Shown here piece after piece: positions 24,610-31,618 of a DNA stretch of 31,618 bases (position 1 is its first letter; each line of letters opens with the position of its first letter). The notes beneath the pieces are model-generated. The model did no database searches and was not told where the DNA came from. It worked only from the letters and a program-made list of their open reading frames with translations. Both the position numbers and the translations under genes were made by a program. Source of the stretch: Acholeplasmataceae bacterium UBA6235. Its GTDB lineage: Bacteria; Bacillota_I; Bacilli_A; Acholeplasmatales; UBA5453. Where the stretch lies: positions 1 through 31,618 of the forward strand of contig DJWH01000112.1 in assembly GCA_002441525.1 (NCBI GenBank), written 5' to 3'.

Positions 24610-25578
24610 TTATTTTTCTCCTTTTTGATTGATGAATGAGGTTGCACTTAAGGCTGCAACAGCGCCTTCTGAAGTGGCGATGATGATTTGCTTGTTGGGA
24701 TTATCCGTCACATCGCCTGCTGCATATAAACCAGGTACCGAGGTTTGTTGGAAACGATCAACCTTGATTTCTTTAGCGTCGTTTAAGTCAACCAAACCTT
24801 CGAGTAAGGATGAGTTTGGAATGTGGCCGATTTCGATGAATATGCCATCGGCTTCAATGAAGGACTCGGTCTGTGTCTTTTTATCTAAAACACGAACACC
24901 AGTCATTGTGATATCCCCTTGAACTTCAAGAATTTGTGTTTCTAAGTGGATGTCCACATTGGGCAATGCTTTGATTTGATCAATGGTGGTTTGGTCACCC
25001 TTGAATTGACTGCGATGAACGATTGTAACTTTGGATGCGATTCTGGATAAATCAATCACTGCGTCTAAAGCACTGTTACCGCCACCTGCCACAATGACAT
25101 GTTTTTTCTTAAAGAATGGGGCGTCACAGGTCACGCAGTAGGAGACCCCTTTAGAAGCATATGCTTGTTCACCAGGGATACCGAGTTTACGAGGGTTACC
25201 ACCAAATGCATATAATAGTGTCTTTGTTTTAAGAATTTCTCCATTATCGAGTGAGATTTCAAATACATCGTTCTTTTGAATCGATGTGACTTTCACTTCG
25301 GTGAGCATCGGCACTTCAAGTGTGGCGATGTGGTCTTTAAATTTTTGAATCATGACACTCGCATCGACATTGCCTAACCCAAGATAGTTATCGACGTCCG
25401 AAGTATTATTGAGTTGTCCGCCTAAATCATACCCAACCAACAAAGTTTTCAACCCTTTTCGTTTCGCGTAAAGGGCCCCATTCATGCCTGCGGGTCCTAA
25501 CCCTAATGCAATAAAATCGTATGTGGTTTGATAATCAATTAAAGCGGTTTTTGGTTTTTCAATTTGGAAATTAAACAT
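24610..25578 (-). CDS. Thioredoxin-reductase-like flavoprotein
   Basis: A pyridine-nucleotide disulfide reductase of the low-molecular-weight TrxB type, 322 residues from ATG 25578. ATG 25581 is equally open, and a GTG at 25596 lacks a separate ribosome site; AGGTGG sits 4-7 nt before the two ATGs. Order: FAD loop ALGLGPAGMNGALYA after an unusual ~20-residue N-terminal extension; active site SYCVTCDAPFF (C148, C151); NAD(P) loop VIVAGGGNSALDAV; and the FAD-closing motif GLYAAGDVTDNPNKQIIIAT. The usual NADPH-selecting HRRxxxR reads HRSQFKG (188-194), so two of the phosphate-binding Arg are missing and NADH or another donor is possible. It is transcribed with the double-CXXC protein downstream and probably reduces it. 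Confidence 0.87.
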   Translation of the reverse strand: MFNFQIEKPKTALIDYQTTYDFIALGLGPAGMNGALYAKRKGLKTLLVGYDLGGQLNNTSDVDNYLGLGNVDASVMIQKFKDHIATLEVPMLTEVKVTSIQKNDVFEISLDNGEILKTKTLLYAFGGNPRKLGIPGEQAYASKGVSYCVTCDAPFFKKKHVIVAGGGNSALDAVIDLSRIASKVTIVHRSQFKGDQTTIDQIKALPNVDIHLETQILEVQGDITMTGVRVLDKKTQTESFIEADGIFIEIGHIPNSSLLEGLVDLNDAKEIKVDRFQQTSVPGLYAAGDVTDNPNKQIIIATSEGAVAALSATSFINQKGEK

Positions 25579-25600
25579 CATAAAACCACCTTTCACTCCT

Positions 25601-25629
25601 ATTATAAGGGGACGAATGTTGAATTACAA
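25601..25629 (-). promoter_or_regulatory. Promoter of the reductase-glutaredoxin unit
   Basis: On the minus strand TTGTAA (25629-25624) and TATAAT (25606-25601) are separated by 17 nt. The -35 overlaps the stop codon of the RAYT-like gene. The untranslated leader would be very short, about 15-20 nt. Confidence 0.65.
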
Positions 25630-26292
25630 CTGGTTTGCTTCTGATTTGATGATTTTGGAGACCATAGAAGGGCTAATTTCAAATAAGACAGCTAAATCTT
25701 TTAGACTGCAGCCCGTTTCACGATATATTTCGAGAATACATTGGTTTCTCAATTCTTTATTATTTTGGATGTCTTCACGAGTACAGTGGTGATCATCACA
25801 CAATAGTTTGATTTTTTCTGGAATTTCTAATTTTTGAATGGGTTTGATATCGAATGGTTGATTGGTGTAATAATCAATCAACTGCATCGAGTCCTCACGT
25901 GCGCCTTTATAATAACAAAGAGAGGCATATGGGGAATCTTTTTTATGTAATTGATCAAAAGCTTTGTCCATATCGGCTTTATTTTTAATTGGATAACTCT
26001 TGTATCGTTCTTTGTAGAGTTTTTCTTCACTGGCGTAATATTTCGCATAGGCAATCATCAAGGATTGCATGATTTTTGAAATCGTTTGATGCTTAACATG
26101 GATGATTAAACCGAATTGGTCATCGTCACACAAAGAGAAGCCATAACACGCAAATTGATACTTGGATTTGGTTTCTTTAAGCAAGGCTAAAAACTGTTTC
26201 CGATCTTGATCGTCACGAAACAGTTTGAGTTCGCTTTTTTGAATAACTAAAAAAACGGTGGATGAGATTTTATTTCGGGCCACTCTTGGCAT
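25624..26292 (-). CDS. RAYT-like protein (Y1 transposase fold) without HUH histidines
   Basis: A 222-residue protein of the REP-associated tyrosine transposase family (IS200/IS605-like Y1 fold). Family features are the start MPRVARN, the FRDDQDRKQFLALLKE helix, a YKERYKSYPI segment matching the FQGRYKS region, and a C-terminal helix-turn-helix (CSLKDLAVLFEISPSMVSKI). The segment that should read like PNHVHLLI with the metal-binding HUH is CDDDQFGLIIH here: Q59 and G61 replace the two histidines. The frame is intact and has a good ribosome site (AGAGGTG), so it is not a random pseudogene. It may be a domesticated DNA-binding protein. No REP-like palindromes are evident beside it. It is upstream of the reductase unit, which has its own promoter. 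Confidence 0.75.
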   Translation of the reverse strand: MPRVARNKISSTVFLVIQKSELKLFRDDQDRKQFLALLKETKSKYQFACYGFSLCDDDQFGLIIHVKHQTISKIMQSLMIAYAKYYASEEKLYKERYKSYPIKNKADMDKAFDQLHKKDSPYASLCYYKGAREDSMQLIDYYTNQPFDIKPIQKLEIPEKIKLLCDDHHCTREDIQNNKELRNQCILEIYRETGCSLKDLAVLFEISPSMVSKIIKSEANQL

Positions 26293-26475
26293 ATAAACAC
26301 CTCTATATTAGTTATATCACTTATTCATCCTTAAAGGCAAAAAAACGCTAAATTTTTATCTGTTTATGGCGTATTATCGGCCTAAATAGATTAAAACATG
26401 AAAAAACCCATAATCGCTTAAGGTTGCAGTTATGAGAGATAAAGAATGTAAATTTATAGTTTTTTTTAAAACATA

Positions 26476-26504
26476 TTGCATATACCCGATTTTTATTATA
26501 AAAT
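26476..26504 (+). promoter_or_regulatory. Promoter of the flotillin gene
   Basis: TTGCAT at 26476-26481 and TAAAAT at 26499-26504 with 17 nt between (or TATAAA at 26497 with 15). The ribosome site AAAGGAAG lies about eight nt before ATG 26531. Confidence 0.5.
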
Positions 26505-26530
26505 GAATACGTTGAAAGGAAGATGAACAC

Positions 26531-27934
26531 ATGCCACAAGTTTTAACTGCTCTAGGAATTATTATTGCATTACTCGTTGTTTTATTTGTCATGTCCTATG
26601 TCAAGGTTCGTCCTGACAAGGCCGTCATCATCACCGGACCAAGAGGGTCCCGTATCGTTACTGGGAAAGCGACCATTCGTATCCCATTTATTCAAAGAAT
26701 CGACTATTTACCACTTGACCTTATTCAGGTAGATATTCGTACCTCTTCTGCAGTACCAACCAACGAATTCATCAATATTTTCGTGGATGGTGTTGCGAAC
26801 ATTAAGATTCAATCTGATGAAGGATCGATCCGCCTAGCTGGGGAAATTTTCTTAACCAGATCATTAGAAGATGTTAAACAAATTGCCAAAGAAGTATTAG
26901 AAGGTAACATGCGTGAAATCATTGGTCAAATGAAATTACGTGAACTCGTTCAAAACCGTGATAAGTTTGCTGAACAAGTTAAATTATCCGCACTTGCTGA
27001 TATGAAGAAGATGGGGTTAGACATCGTCAACATCACCATCCAAAACTTCGCGGATAAGAATGGCGTTATTGATGACCTTGGGGTCGACAACATCGCACAA
27101 ATCCGTAAGGATGCTTCGATTGCAAGAGCCAACTCCGAAAAGGAAGTTGAAATCGCTGTTTCTAAAGCCAAAGAACTTGCAAACGACGCGAGAATTAAAG
27201 CTGAACTTGAAATTGAACAACAAAACAACTCACTTGCATTAAGACAAGCTGAATTGAAACAAAAAGCAGATATCGCGAAAGCGACTGCCGATGCTTCTTA
27301 TGAAATCCAATTTGCGAACGAAGCGAAAACCATCAACATTTCTAAACAAAATGCGGAAATTGCGCGTCGCGATAAAGAAATTGAACTTCGTGGTAAAGAA
27401 GTTGAAGTTGAAGAAAAGACCCTTGAAGCACGCATTAAGAAATCTGCTGAAGCAGAACGTTATGCTAGAGAACAAAAAGCAGAAGCCGAATTATTCGTCA
27501 GAACCAAAGAAGCTGAAGCGTTACTGGCTGAACAAGAAAGAGCTGCGCGCGGTCTTAAACTACAAGCCGAAGCTGAAAAGTATGCTCAAGAACAAAAAGC
27601 GATCGGTATTCAAGCTGTCGGTCTAGCTGAAGCTGAAGCGATTGAAAAGAAAGCCGAAGCGATGAAGAAGATGGAATCTGCCGCTGTCCTTGATTTAGTC
27701 CTTAAGTCTGATGTATTACCAAACATCGTCAGAGCAGCTGCTGAACCGTTAAATAAAGTAGATAAGATTGTTATGTACGGGGATGGTAACAACACCAAAC
27801 TCATGGGCGACATCGTCAATTCAAGTACCAAAGTGTTGGAATCCGTGAAAGAAGCGACTGGTTTAGACCTTGCAAGCTTACTAGCTGGATTTGCGACAGG
27901 CAAATTGACTCAAAAGGACGAACCAAAAGAATAA
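26531..27934 (+). CDS. Flotillin-family SPFH protein
   Basis: A 467-residue protein. It has one N-terminal membrane segment (about residues 5-24, LTALGIIIALLVVLFVMSYV), then an SPFH domain (~30-190; VRPDKAVIITGPRGSRIV, VDGVANIKIQ, LEGNMREIIGQM, LVQNRDKFAEQV, LGLDI-type strand NITIQNF). A long coiled coil rich in Glu-Ala repeats follows (~195-390: ARANSEKEVEIAVSKAKELA, AEAERYAREQKAEAELFV), and the C-terminal region (~395-467) has VLPNIVRAAAEPL and KIVMYGDG, typical of bacterial FloT/YuaG. It scaffolds lipid domains of the cell membrane and helps organise membrane proteins and proteases. No NfeD-like gene is next to it, as would be expected in the Bacillus yuaF-floT operon. It forms a single-gene unit between its own promoter and terminator. 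Confidence 0.92.
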   Translation: MPQVLTALGIIIALLVVLFVMSYVKVRPDKAVIITGPRGSRIVTGKATIRIPFIQRIDYLPLDLIQVDIRTSSAVPTNEFINIFVDGVANIKIQSDEGSIRLAGEIFLTRSLEDVKQIAKEVLEGNMREIIGQMKLRELVQNRDKFAEQVKLSALADMKKMGLDIVNITIQNFADKNGVIDDLGVDNIAQIRKDASIARANSEKEVEIAVSKAKELANDARIKAELEIEQQNNSLALRQAELKQKADIAKATADASYEIQFANEAKTINISKQNAEIARRDKEIELRGKEVEVEEKTLEARIKKSAEAERYAREQKAEAELFVRTKEAEALLAEQERAARGLKLQAEAEKYAQEQKAIGIQAVGLAEAEAIEKKAEAMKKMESAAVLDLVLKSDVLPNIVRAAAEPLNKVDKIVMYGDGNNTKLMGDIVNSSTKVLESVKEATGLDLASLLAGFATGKLTQKDEPKE

Positions 27935-27949
27935 CAAAATGAATTGGAG

Positions 27950-27978
27950 AAGCGCGAATAATCGCGCTTTTCTTTTTT
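27950..27978 (+). terminator. Terminator after the flotillin gene
   Basis: AAGCGCGA (27950-27957) pairs perfectly with TCGCGCTT (27962-27969) around ATAA, followed by TTCTTTTTT. Confidence 0.95.
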
Positions 27979-28063
27979 CCAAAAATGAATAGAATATTTA
28001 TAAAATATGTGTTATCATAATTTCGGATGTTGAATAATAAAATATTATTTTTGGGAGGAAATT

Positions 28064-28960
28064 ATGGCAACTCTACGTAAAATGACCGAGTTTGGTGCAA
28101 CCATCAAAGGCAACATTGCTTATAAAGAAATTGAGGGTTATCAATTCAACTTTGTCGAAAATCAAATTCCGAATCAGCACATTTTTATGATTCCACTGGT
28201 TGCAACACAACAAAATATCACAGCTTTAAAGAATGAATTGAAGGGACCATCAAAATCATTAAAGTTGAGTGTGACTCAGTCCAATGCTTCGATGGTGACT
28301 TTCTTATGGCAAGGCAGTCTCAAAGGATTAAATCTTCAAAGTCTTAAAGAATACACAGACGGTTTGGTTGCTGTTCTCCAAAAATTATCGATTCAACCAC
28401 ACACCCTTTGTCCATTTTGTGAACAAGGTGAACCTGATACCACGGTTTCCATCAATGGTATAACGGTCAAATGTCATGAAGCCTGTAAACAAAATGCCAT
28501 TCAAGAACTGGCGAATGCACCCGTTGAAGTGAAGAAAAATCCTTTTGCAAAATCGCTTTTCGGTGCACTATTGGGGGCAGCGATTGGCGCGATTCCATGG
28601 ATTTTAGTGGATCTATTTGTAGGATTCTTTGCAGCCATTTTAGGTGTATTGATTGGCTATTGTGCTTTCTACTTTTATAAAAAACTGGGTGGTGTCGTTG
28701 TAAACTACACCAAATATATCATCATTGGATCCACGATATTTGGGGTGATTTTTGCCAACATTGTCATCGCTACTTATGTGATTGTGAATAGTGGTGGTGC
28801 AATCGTATTTGGTAATTATGTGGTTGTGTATTCTGATCCTGAAATTGGACCGATCCTTTTACAAAGCCTCGGTATCGGTTTACTCATCAGTTTGTTCAGC
28901 TTACCTACCATATTTAAAAAGGTTCAATCTGAAGAAGATACCAGAACTGTCATCGAGTAA
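28064..28960 (+). CDS. Membrane protein with a four-cysteine zinc-ribbon-like site
   Basis: A 298-residue protein of no family I recognise. The soluble N-terminal half (~1-150) ends in a cysteine cluster: CPFC (C116, C119), eighteen residues later C137 and C141 in KCHEAC, which is consistent with a small zinc site. The C-terminal half has four or five membrane segments: about residues 167-190 and 191-207 (GALLGAAIGAIPWILVDLFV, then FAAILGVLIGYCAFYFY), 222-245 (YIIIGSTIFGVIFANIVIAT), a weaker one near 246-262, and 265-285. The last residues are charged. GGGAGGAAA precedes the ATG. It stands alone between the flotillin terminator and the T-box promoter. Function is unknown. Confidence 0.75.
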   Translation: MATLRKMTEFGATIKGNIAYKEIEGYQFNFVENQIPNQHIFMIPLVATQQNITALKNELKGPSKSLKLSVTQSNASMVTFLWQGSLKGLNLQSLKEYTDGLVAVLQKLSIQPHTLCPFCEQGEPDTTVSINGITVKCHEACKQNAIQELANAPVEVKKNPFAKSLFGALLGAAIGAIPWILVDLFVGFFAAILGVLIGYCAFYFYKKLGGVVVNYTKYIIIGSTIFGVIFANIVIATYVIVNSGGAIVFGNYVVVYSDPEIGPILLQSLGIGLLISLFSLPTIFKKVQSEEDTRTVIE

Positions 28961-28983
28961 AAACGTTTTCAACACAAAATCGC

Positions 28984-29011
28984 TTGCACATCTAAAAAAA
29001 AGTTCTATAAT
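28984..29011 (+). promoter_or_regulatory. Promoter of the T-box/amino-acid importer operon
   Basis: TTGCAC at 28984-28989 and a perfect TATAAT at 29006-29011 with 16 nt between. Transcription would begin about 29018, just before Stem I of the T-box. Confidence 0.65.
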
Positions 29012-29017
29012 ATGAAT

Positions 29018-29250
29018 CAAGCGATGAACAAGAGTAGTAATTGGCGATTAACAGCTGAAGAGAACCAGTGGTTGGTGTGAACTGGTGCGTTAACCAATGA
29101 ACGTGCTTGGGAGCTTTTAAATCGAAGTCTTGAGGTTTAAACGTATGTCGGCGTTAACGATATGAGGGCTAGGATTTTTTAATTCTAGAACTAAGGTGGT
29201 ACCGCGATATTTCGTCCTTAGCATATAATGCTAGGGACTTTTTATTTTTA
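29018..29250 (+). ncRNA. T-box leader, specifier reads as CGU (Arg)
   Basis: A complete T-box riboswitch. Stem I: a GATGA kink-turn sequence at 29023-29027, CAAG (29029-29032) pairing CTTG (29106-29109), loop-E strand AGTAGTA facing GAACGTG (29099-29105), then ATTGG/CCAAT, TTAAC/GTTAA and apical CCAGT/ACTGG. The three bases after GAA, 29102-29104, are CGT, an Arg codon. Next come a Stem II/pseudoknot region (29136-29165), Stem III (CTAGGATT/AATTCTAG) and the T-box AAGGTGGTACCGCG (29193-29206), whose TGGT would pair with the tRNA NCCA end. CCTT (29216-29219) can pair with AAGG as antiterminator, or join the terminator at 29214-29238 followed by TTTTTATTTTT. Uncharged tRNA should allow read-through into the importer genes. 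The pairings were found by eye. Confidence 0.92.
29214..29250 (+). terminator. T-box-controlled terminator
   Basis: GTCCTTAGCAT (29214-29224) pairs with ATGCTAGGGAC (29228-29238, one GU pair) around ATA, followed by TTTTTATTTTT. It shares CCTT with the antiterminator. Confidence 0.93.
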
Positions 29251-29265
29251 GTACCCAAAACCCCA

Positions 29266-29370
29266 AGAAAGATTTAAACGTATACCGGCGTTAACGGTTC
29301 GAGTGTTGGAGTTTTCCAGAATCAAGGTGGCACCGCGGTTTATCCGTCCTTGGCAAATAAAAATCTTTTT
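29266..29370 (+). ncRNA. Second, Stem-I-less T-box half (duplicated Stem II/III/antiterminator)
   Basis: TTTAAACGTAT at 29273 repeats the same string at 29136, and both are followed by CGGCGTTAACG. A Stem III hairpin (TTGGA/TCCAG) and a second T-box AAGGTGGCACCGCG (29324-29337) follow, with CCTTG (29348-29352) able to pair with CAAGG (29323-29327). Only about 22 nt separate it from the first terminator, so no Stem I or specifier exists. The acceptor-pairing bases are TGGC instead of TGGT. No strong terminator follows; AAAGATTT (29268-29275) can pair with AAATCTTT (29361-29368) around the whole element, and the ribosome site AGGAGG begins at 29374. It may be a relic of duplication, or a second control point acting on translation. 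Confidence 0.8.
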
Positions 29371-29385
29371 CACAGGAGGAAAAAT

Positions 29386-30186
29386 ATGAAAAAGGGATTA
29401 TTCATCACAGCTTTACTATTATTTGTAGGGATTTTAAGCGGATGCAGCACATCATCCAATATTTACACCTACATCTTAGATGACTCTTATGAAGGGTTCA
29501 TCACACTCGGAACATCGGCAGACTACCCACCTTATGAGTGGCCAAAACAAGTCGATGGTAAAAACACATTGGTCGGTATCGACATCGAAATTGCTAAAGA
29601 AATCGCAAAAGCATTAGGCAAAAACTTAAAAGTCGTCAATAAAGGGTTTGACTTTTTATTGGATGACTTAGAAAACGGGAAAGTAGATTTTGTTTTAGCA
29701 GGGATGACACCTACTGAAGAACGCGCACAACAAGTCGACTTCTCAATGGTATATTATGAAGCAACCCAAGTGATTCTCATTCAAAAATCCATGGTAAACA
29801 CCTATACATCGATTGAATCCTTAGATCAAGCAAGCGTACGCATCGGTGCACAAATGGGTTCGATTCAACAAGATTTAGCAACAGATACATTCAGTGTTGC
29901 TCAAACATCGTTCATTCAATCCATTCCGGATTTGGTCATGAGACTGATGGATGGTCAAGTGAATGCGGTTATTATGGAAAAACCTGTTGCAGATGGCTAT
30001 GTATTCAATCAAACATCATTAGCCATCGCGAACATTCAAATTGGTGACCCAGATGGGGGCTCTGCAGTTGCAGTTCAAAAAGGCAATTCAGAATTACTCA
30101 AAGTCATCAATACAGTATTAACTTCTTTAATCGAATCCGGTAAAATGGATCAAATCGTTGCTGATGCGATCATTCTCAATAGTTAA
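29386..30186 (+). CDS. Amino-acid ABC importer, substrate-binding lipoprotein
   Basis: The start at ATG 29386 is set by AGGAGG six bases upstream; a longer frame from TTG 29350 would run through the T-box and ribosome site. The 266-residue product has a lipoprotein signal (MKKGLFITALLLFVGILSGC, C20). The mature part is a type II periplasmic-binding fold of the polar amino-acid family (SBP_bac_3): GFITLGTSADYPPYEW, VGIDIEIAKEIAKALGKNL, DLENGKVDFVLAGMTPTEER, VDFSMVYYEA, RIGAQMGSIQQDLA and ALIMEK-like NAVIMEKPVA. It captures a polar or basic amino acid outside the membrane and delivers it to the permease. The Arg-type T-box upstream suggests arginine, which the sequence alone cannot prove. The permease gene starts 2 nt after its stop. 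Confidence 0.9.
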   Translation: MKKGLFITALLLFVGILSGCSTSSNIYTYILDDSYEGFITLGTSADYPPYEWPKQVDGKNTLVGIDIEIAKEIAKALGKNLKVVNKGFDFLLDDLENGKVDFVLAGMTPTEERAQQVDFSMVYYEATQVILIQKSMVNTYTSIESLDQASVRIGAQMGSIQQDLATDTFSVAQTSFIQSIPDLVMRLMDGQVNAVIMEKPVADGYVFNQTSLAIANIQIGDPDGGSAVAVQKGNSELLKVINTVLTSLIESGKMDQIVADAIILNS

Positions 30187-30188
30187 TC

Positions 30189-30866
30189 ATGGATTTTAGT
30201 TTTATTTTAGATCCGTATTATATAGGTTTATTGTTTAGTGGGTTATTGATGACCTTATTATTGGCCATCATTTCCGTTGTATTGGGATCGATGTTGGGAT
30301 TGATCCCTGCTTTGATGCGACTATCTAGTCAAAAAATACTCAATTTGATGGGCACCACCTATGTCGAAATCATTCGTGGTACCCCATTATTGGTTCAAGT
30401 TTTATTGATTTATTCATTTATAAAATTACCAGTAACGTTGTTTTTAGGGATTGACTTATCCTCATTCATTCCAGGGATGTTGGCTTTATTGATCAACTCA
30501 TCGGCATATGTCTCAGAAATCATTCGTGGCGGAATTCTATCGGTAGACCGTGGTCAAACCGAAGCTGCCCTCAGCCTAGGGTTCTCTAAGTCTAAAACCA
30601 TGCGTGTGGTTATCTTACCTCAAGCCATCAAACACATCATTCCAGCCCTCGGCAATGAATTTGTCACCATGATCAAGGAAACATCCATCTTCATGTATTT
30701 AGGGATTGCAGAACTTATGTACATGGCATCGATGGTCAAGGCCGGCACGTATGCAGTCAAAGAAACTTATATAGTGGTAGCTGTACTCTATTTTGTGCTC
30801 ACCTTCCCAACCGCGAAGTTGATGGGTGCTCTTGAAAGGAGACTTAAGAAATCCGATGCCAAATAA
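30189..30866 (+). CDS. Amino-acid ABC importer, permease
   Basis: A 225-residue HisM/GlnP-type permease with about five membrane helices (first at residues 12-38, [20 protein letters not shown]). The family entry motif [13 protein letters not shown] and the EAA loop [25 protein letters not shown], which docks on the ATPase, are both intact. It also shows [12 protein letters not shown] typical of the polar amino-acid subfamily. A single permease gene implies a homodimeric channel. It begins 2 nt after the binding protein and overlaps the ATPase gene by 11 nt. Confidence 0.92.
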   Translation: MDFSFILDPYYIGLLFSGLLMTLLLAIISVVLGSMLGLIPALMRLSSQKILNLMGTTYVEIIRGTPLLVQVLLIYSFIKLPVTLFLGIDLSSFIPGMLALLINSSAYVSEIIRGGILSVDRGQTEAALSLGFSKSKTMRVVILPQAIKHIIPALGNEFVTMIKETSIFMYLGIAELMYMASMVKAGTYAVKETYIVVAVLYFVLTFPTAKLMGALERRLKKSDAK

Positions 30867-31602
30867 TCTTTTTTCAATCGAACATATATCCAAAGTGTTT
30901 TCAGATGGTACCGTCGCGATCAATGATGTGTCCTTAGAACTTAAAAAGAACCAAGTCTATGTGATTATTGGGCCATCTGGGTCGGGAAAATCCACGCTAT
31001 TAAGAACCCTCAATCTCATGGAAAAACCGACCAGTGGTCATATCTTTAAAGATGGTCAAGACATCACAGCGAAGTCTTATCCCATAGAAAAACACCGTGA
31101 ACGTGTGGGTATGGTTTTTCAAAACTTCAACCTATTTCCACACATGACGGTGTTAGAGAATATCAACAGTGCTCAAATGCACGTATTAAATCGTGATTAC
31201 AAAAACGCGACTGAAGTGTCATTGGGGCTCCTAGAACAAGTGGGTTTACTTGAAAAGAAGAATCATTATCCCAATCAATTGTCTGGGGGTCAAAAACAAC
31301 GTATCGCGATTGCGAGAGCGTTATCGATGCACCCAGAAGTGATGTTGTTTGATGAACCCACATCGGCTTTAGACCCTGAAATGATTGGAGAGGTTCTTTC
31401 AGTCATGAAGAACCTGGTTCATTCCGGGATGACGATGATCGTCGTGACCCATGAAATGGGGTTTGCGAAAGCATTCGCCGATGAAATCATTGTCATGGAT
31501 CAAGGGAAAGTCATTGAACAAGGCACACCTGAAGTCATTTTCAATCAACCCAAAGAACAAAGAACGGCAGCTTTTTTGAAAAGTGTATTAAATCCATTAT
31601 AA
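30856..31602 (+). CDS. Amino-acid ABC importer, ATP-binding subunit
   Basis: A 248-residue ATPase of the polar amino-acid importer group (GlnQ/ArtP-like). The start is ATG 30856, with GGAG about 13 nt upstream inside the permease gene; a GTG at 30826 in the same frame is less likely. All motifs are intact: Walker [11 protein letters not shown]-loop [10 protein letters not shown], signature LSGGQKQR, Walker [13 protein letters not shown] and H-loop VVTHEMGFA. The last residues [10 protein letters not shown] are typical. The gene ends 16 nt before the window edge, so it is complete, but any further operon gene would lie outside. Confidence 0.94.
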   Translation: MPNNLFSIEHISKVFSDGTVAINDVSLELKKNQVYVIIGPSGSGKSTLLRTLNLMEKPTSGHIFKDGQDITAKSYPIEKHRERVGMVFQNFNLFPHMTVLENINSAQMHVLNRDYKNATEVSLGLLEQVGLLEKKNHYPNQLSGGQKQRIAIARALSMHPEVMLFDEPTSALDPEMIGEVLSVMKNLVHSGMTMIVVTHEMGFAKAFADEIIVMDQGKVIEQGTPEVIFNQPKEQRTAAFLKSVLNPL

Positions 31603-31618
31603 TGGTATGTAGGATTAG

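Noticed and set aside
26293..26530. Minus-strand frames at 26348-26592 upstream of flotillin
   Set aside because: No ribosome sites or family features; the region holds the flotillin promoter and no clear gene.
27291..27626. Plus-strand 111-residue Lys-rich frame
   Set aside because: It is an out-of-phase reading of the flotillin Glu-Ala repeats.
29350..29385. TTG start giving a 278-residue binding protein
   Set aside because: It would begin in the T-box region and translate the AGGAGG ribosome site; the lipoprotein signal peptide begins properly at ATG 29386.
1..31618. CRISPR arrays, rRNA or tRNA genes, intact insertion sequences
   Set aside because: No regularly spaced repeats, no tRNA cloverleaf with GTTCGA-type arm in context, no rRNA stretches and no intact catalytic transposase seen by eye. 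The GGTTCGAG near 29296 belongs to the duplicated T-box half and not to a tRNA.
1..31618. Mycoplasma genetic code (TGA as Trp)
   Set aside because: Trp is encoded by TGG throughout, and several genes end at TGA directly before or overlapping the next start.

Overview
The window looks like a chromosomal segment of a low-GC Gram-positive-derived bacterium. TGG encodes Trp and TGA acts as a stop (for example at the ends of the abiEi-like gene and the amidase), so it uses the standard bacterial code and not the Mycoplasma code. AT-rich DNA, AGGAGG ribosome sites, lipobox lipoproteins, a T-box leader, butyrate kinase and flotillin fit the Acholeplasma/Izemoplasma side of the Mollicutes or a related Bacillota lineage. 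This placement is inference, as no rRNA or tRNA is present.

Positions 1-8606 look like a single plus-strand polycistronic cluster. In order it holds the 3' end of a sigma-70 region 4 protein, an overlapping two-helix membrane protein, two overlapping mini-ORFs, a protein with an exact minimal-nucleotidyltransferase motif and an N-terminal half resembling a dead Fic domain, a 2240-residue RHS/YD-repeat giant with a hydrophobic Gly/Ala-rich tail, and a 98-residue protein in the usual position of an immunity gene. Positions 8607-9772 are eroded DNA holding a broken ABC-transporter ATPase, a possible minus-strand gene fragment and hairpins. An AbiEi/AbiEii-type toxin-antitoxin pair follows (9773-11241). 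These roughly 11 kb read as an accessory island.

From 11.5 kb on the genes look more like housekeeping and surface functions: a GH4 glycosidase plus amidase unit; a large M6-type metalloprotease lipoprotein; a previously unlisted 35-residue cationic peptide gene; a PgpA-like phosphatase (minus); an RsmB/F-type rRNA methyltransferase, an RluA-type pseudouridine synthase and a membrane-anchored endonuclease/exonuclease/phosphatase protein (plus); butyrate kinase and phosphotransbutyrylase (minus, overlapping); a thioredoxin-reductase-like enzyme with a double-CXXC glutaredoxin-like partner (minus); a RAYT-like protein that has lost its HUH histidines (minus); flotillin; and a zinc-ribbon-like membrane protein.

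The right end is a complete polar amino-acid ABC importer (binding lipoprotein, permease, ATPase) behind a T-box leader. Folding by eye places CGU (Arg) as the specifier, so the operon is probably an arginine or basic amino-acid importer induced by uncharged tRNA-Arg. The leader carries a second, Stem-I-less copy of the Stem II/III/antiterminator half, with a different acceptor-pairing base, directly before the ribosome site. This half-duplicated T-box and the sigma-membrane-pseudoFic/NTase-RHS-immunity cluster are the two most unusual things in the window.
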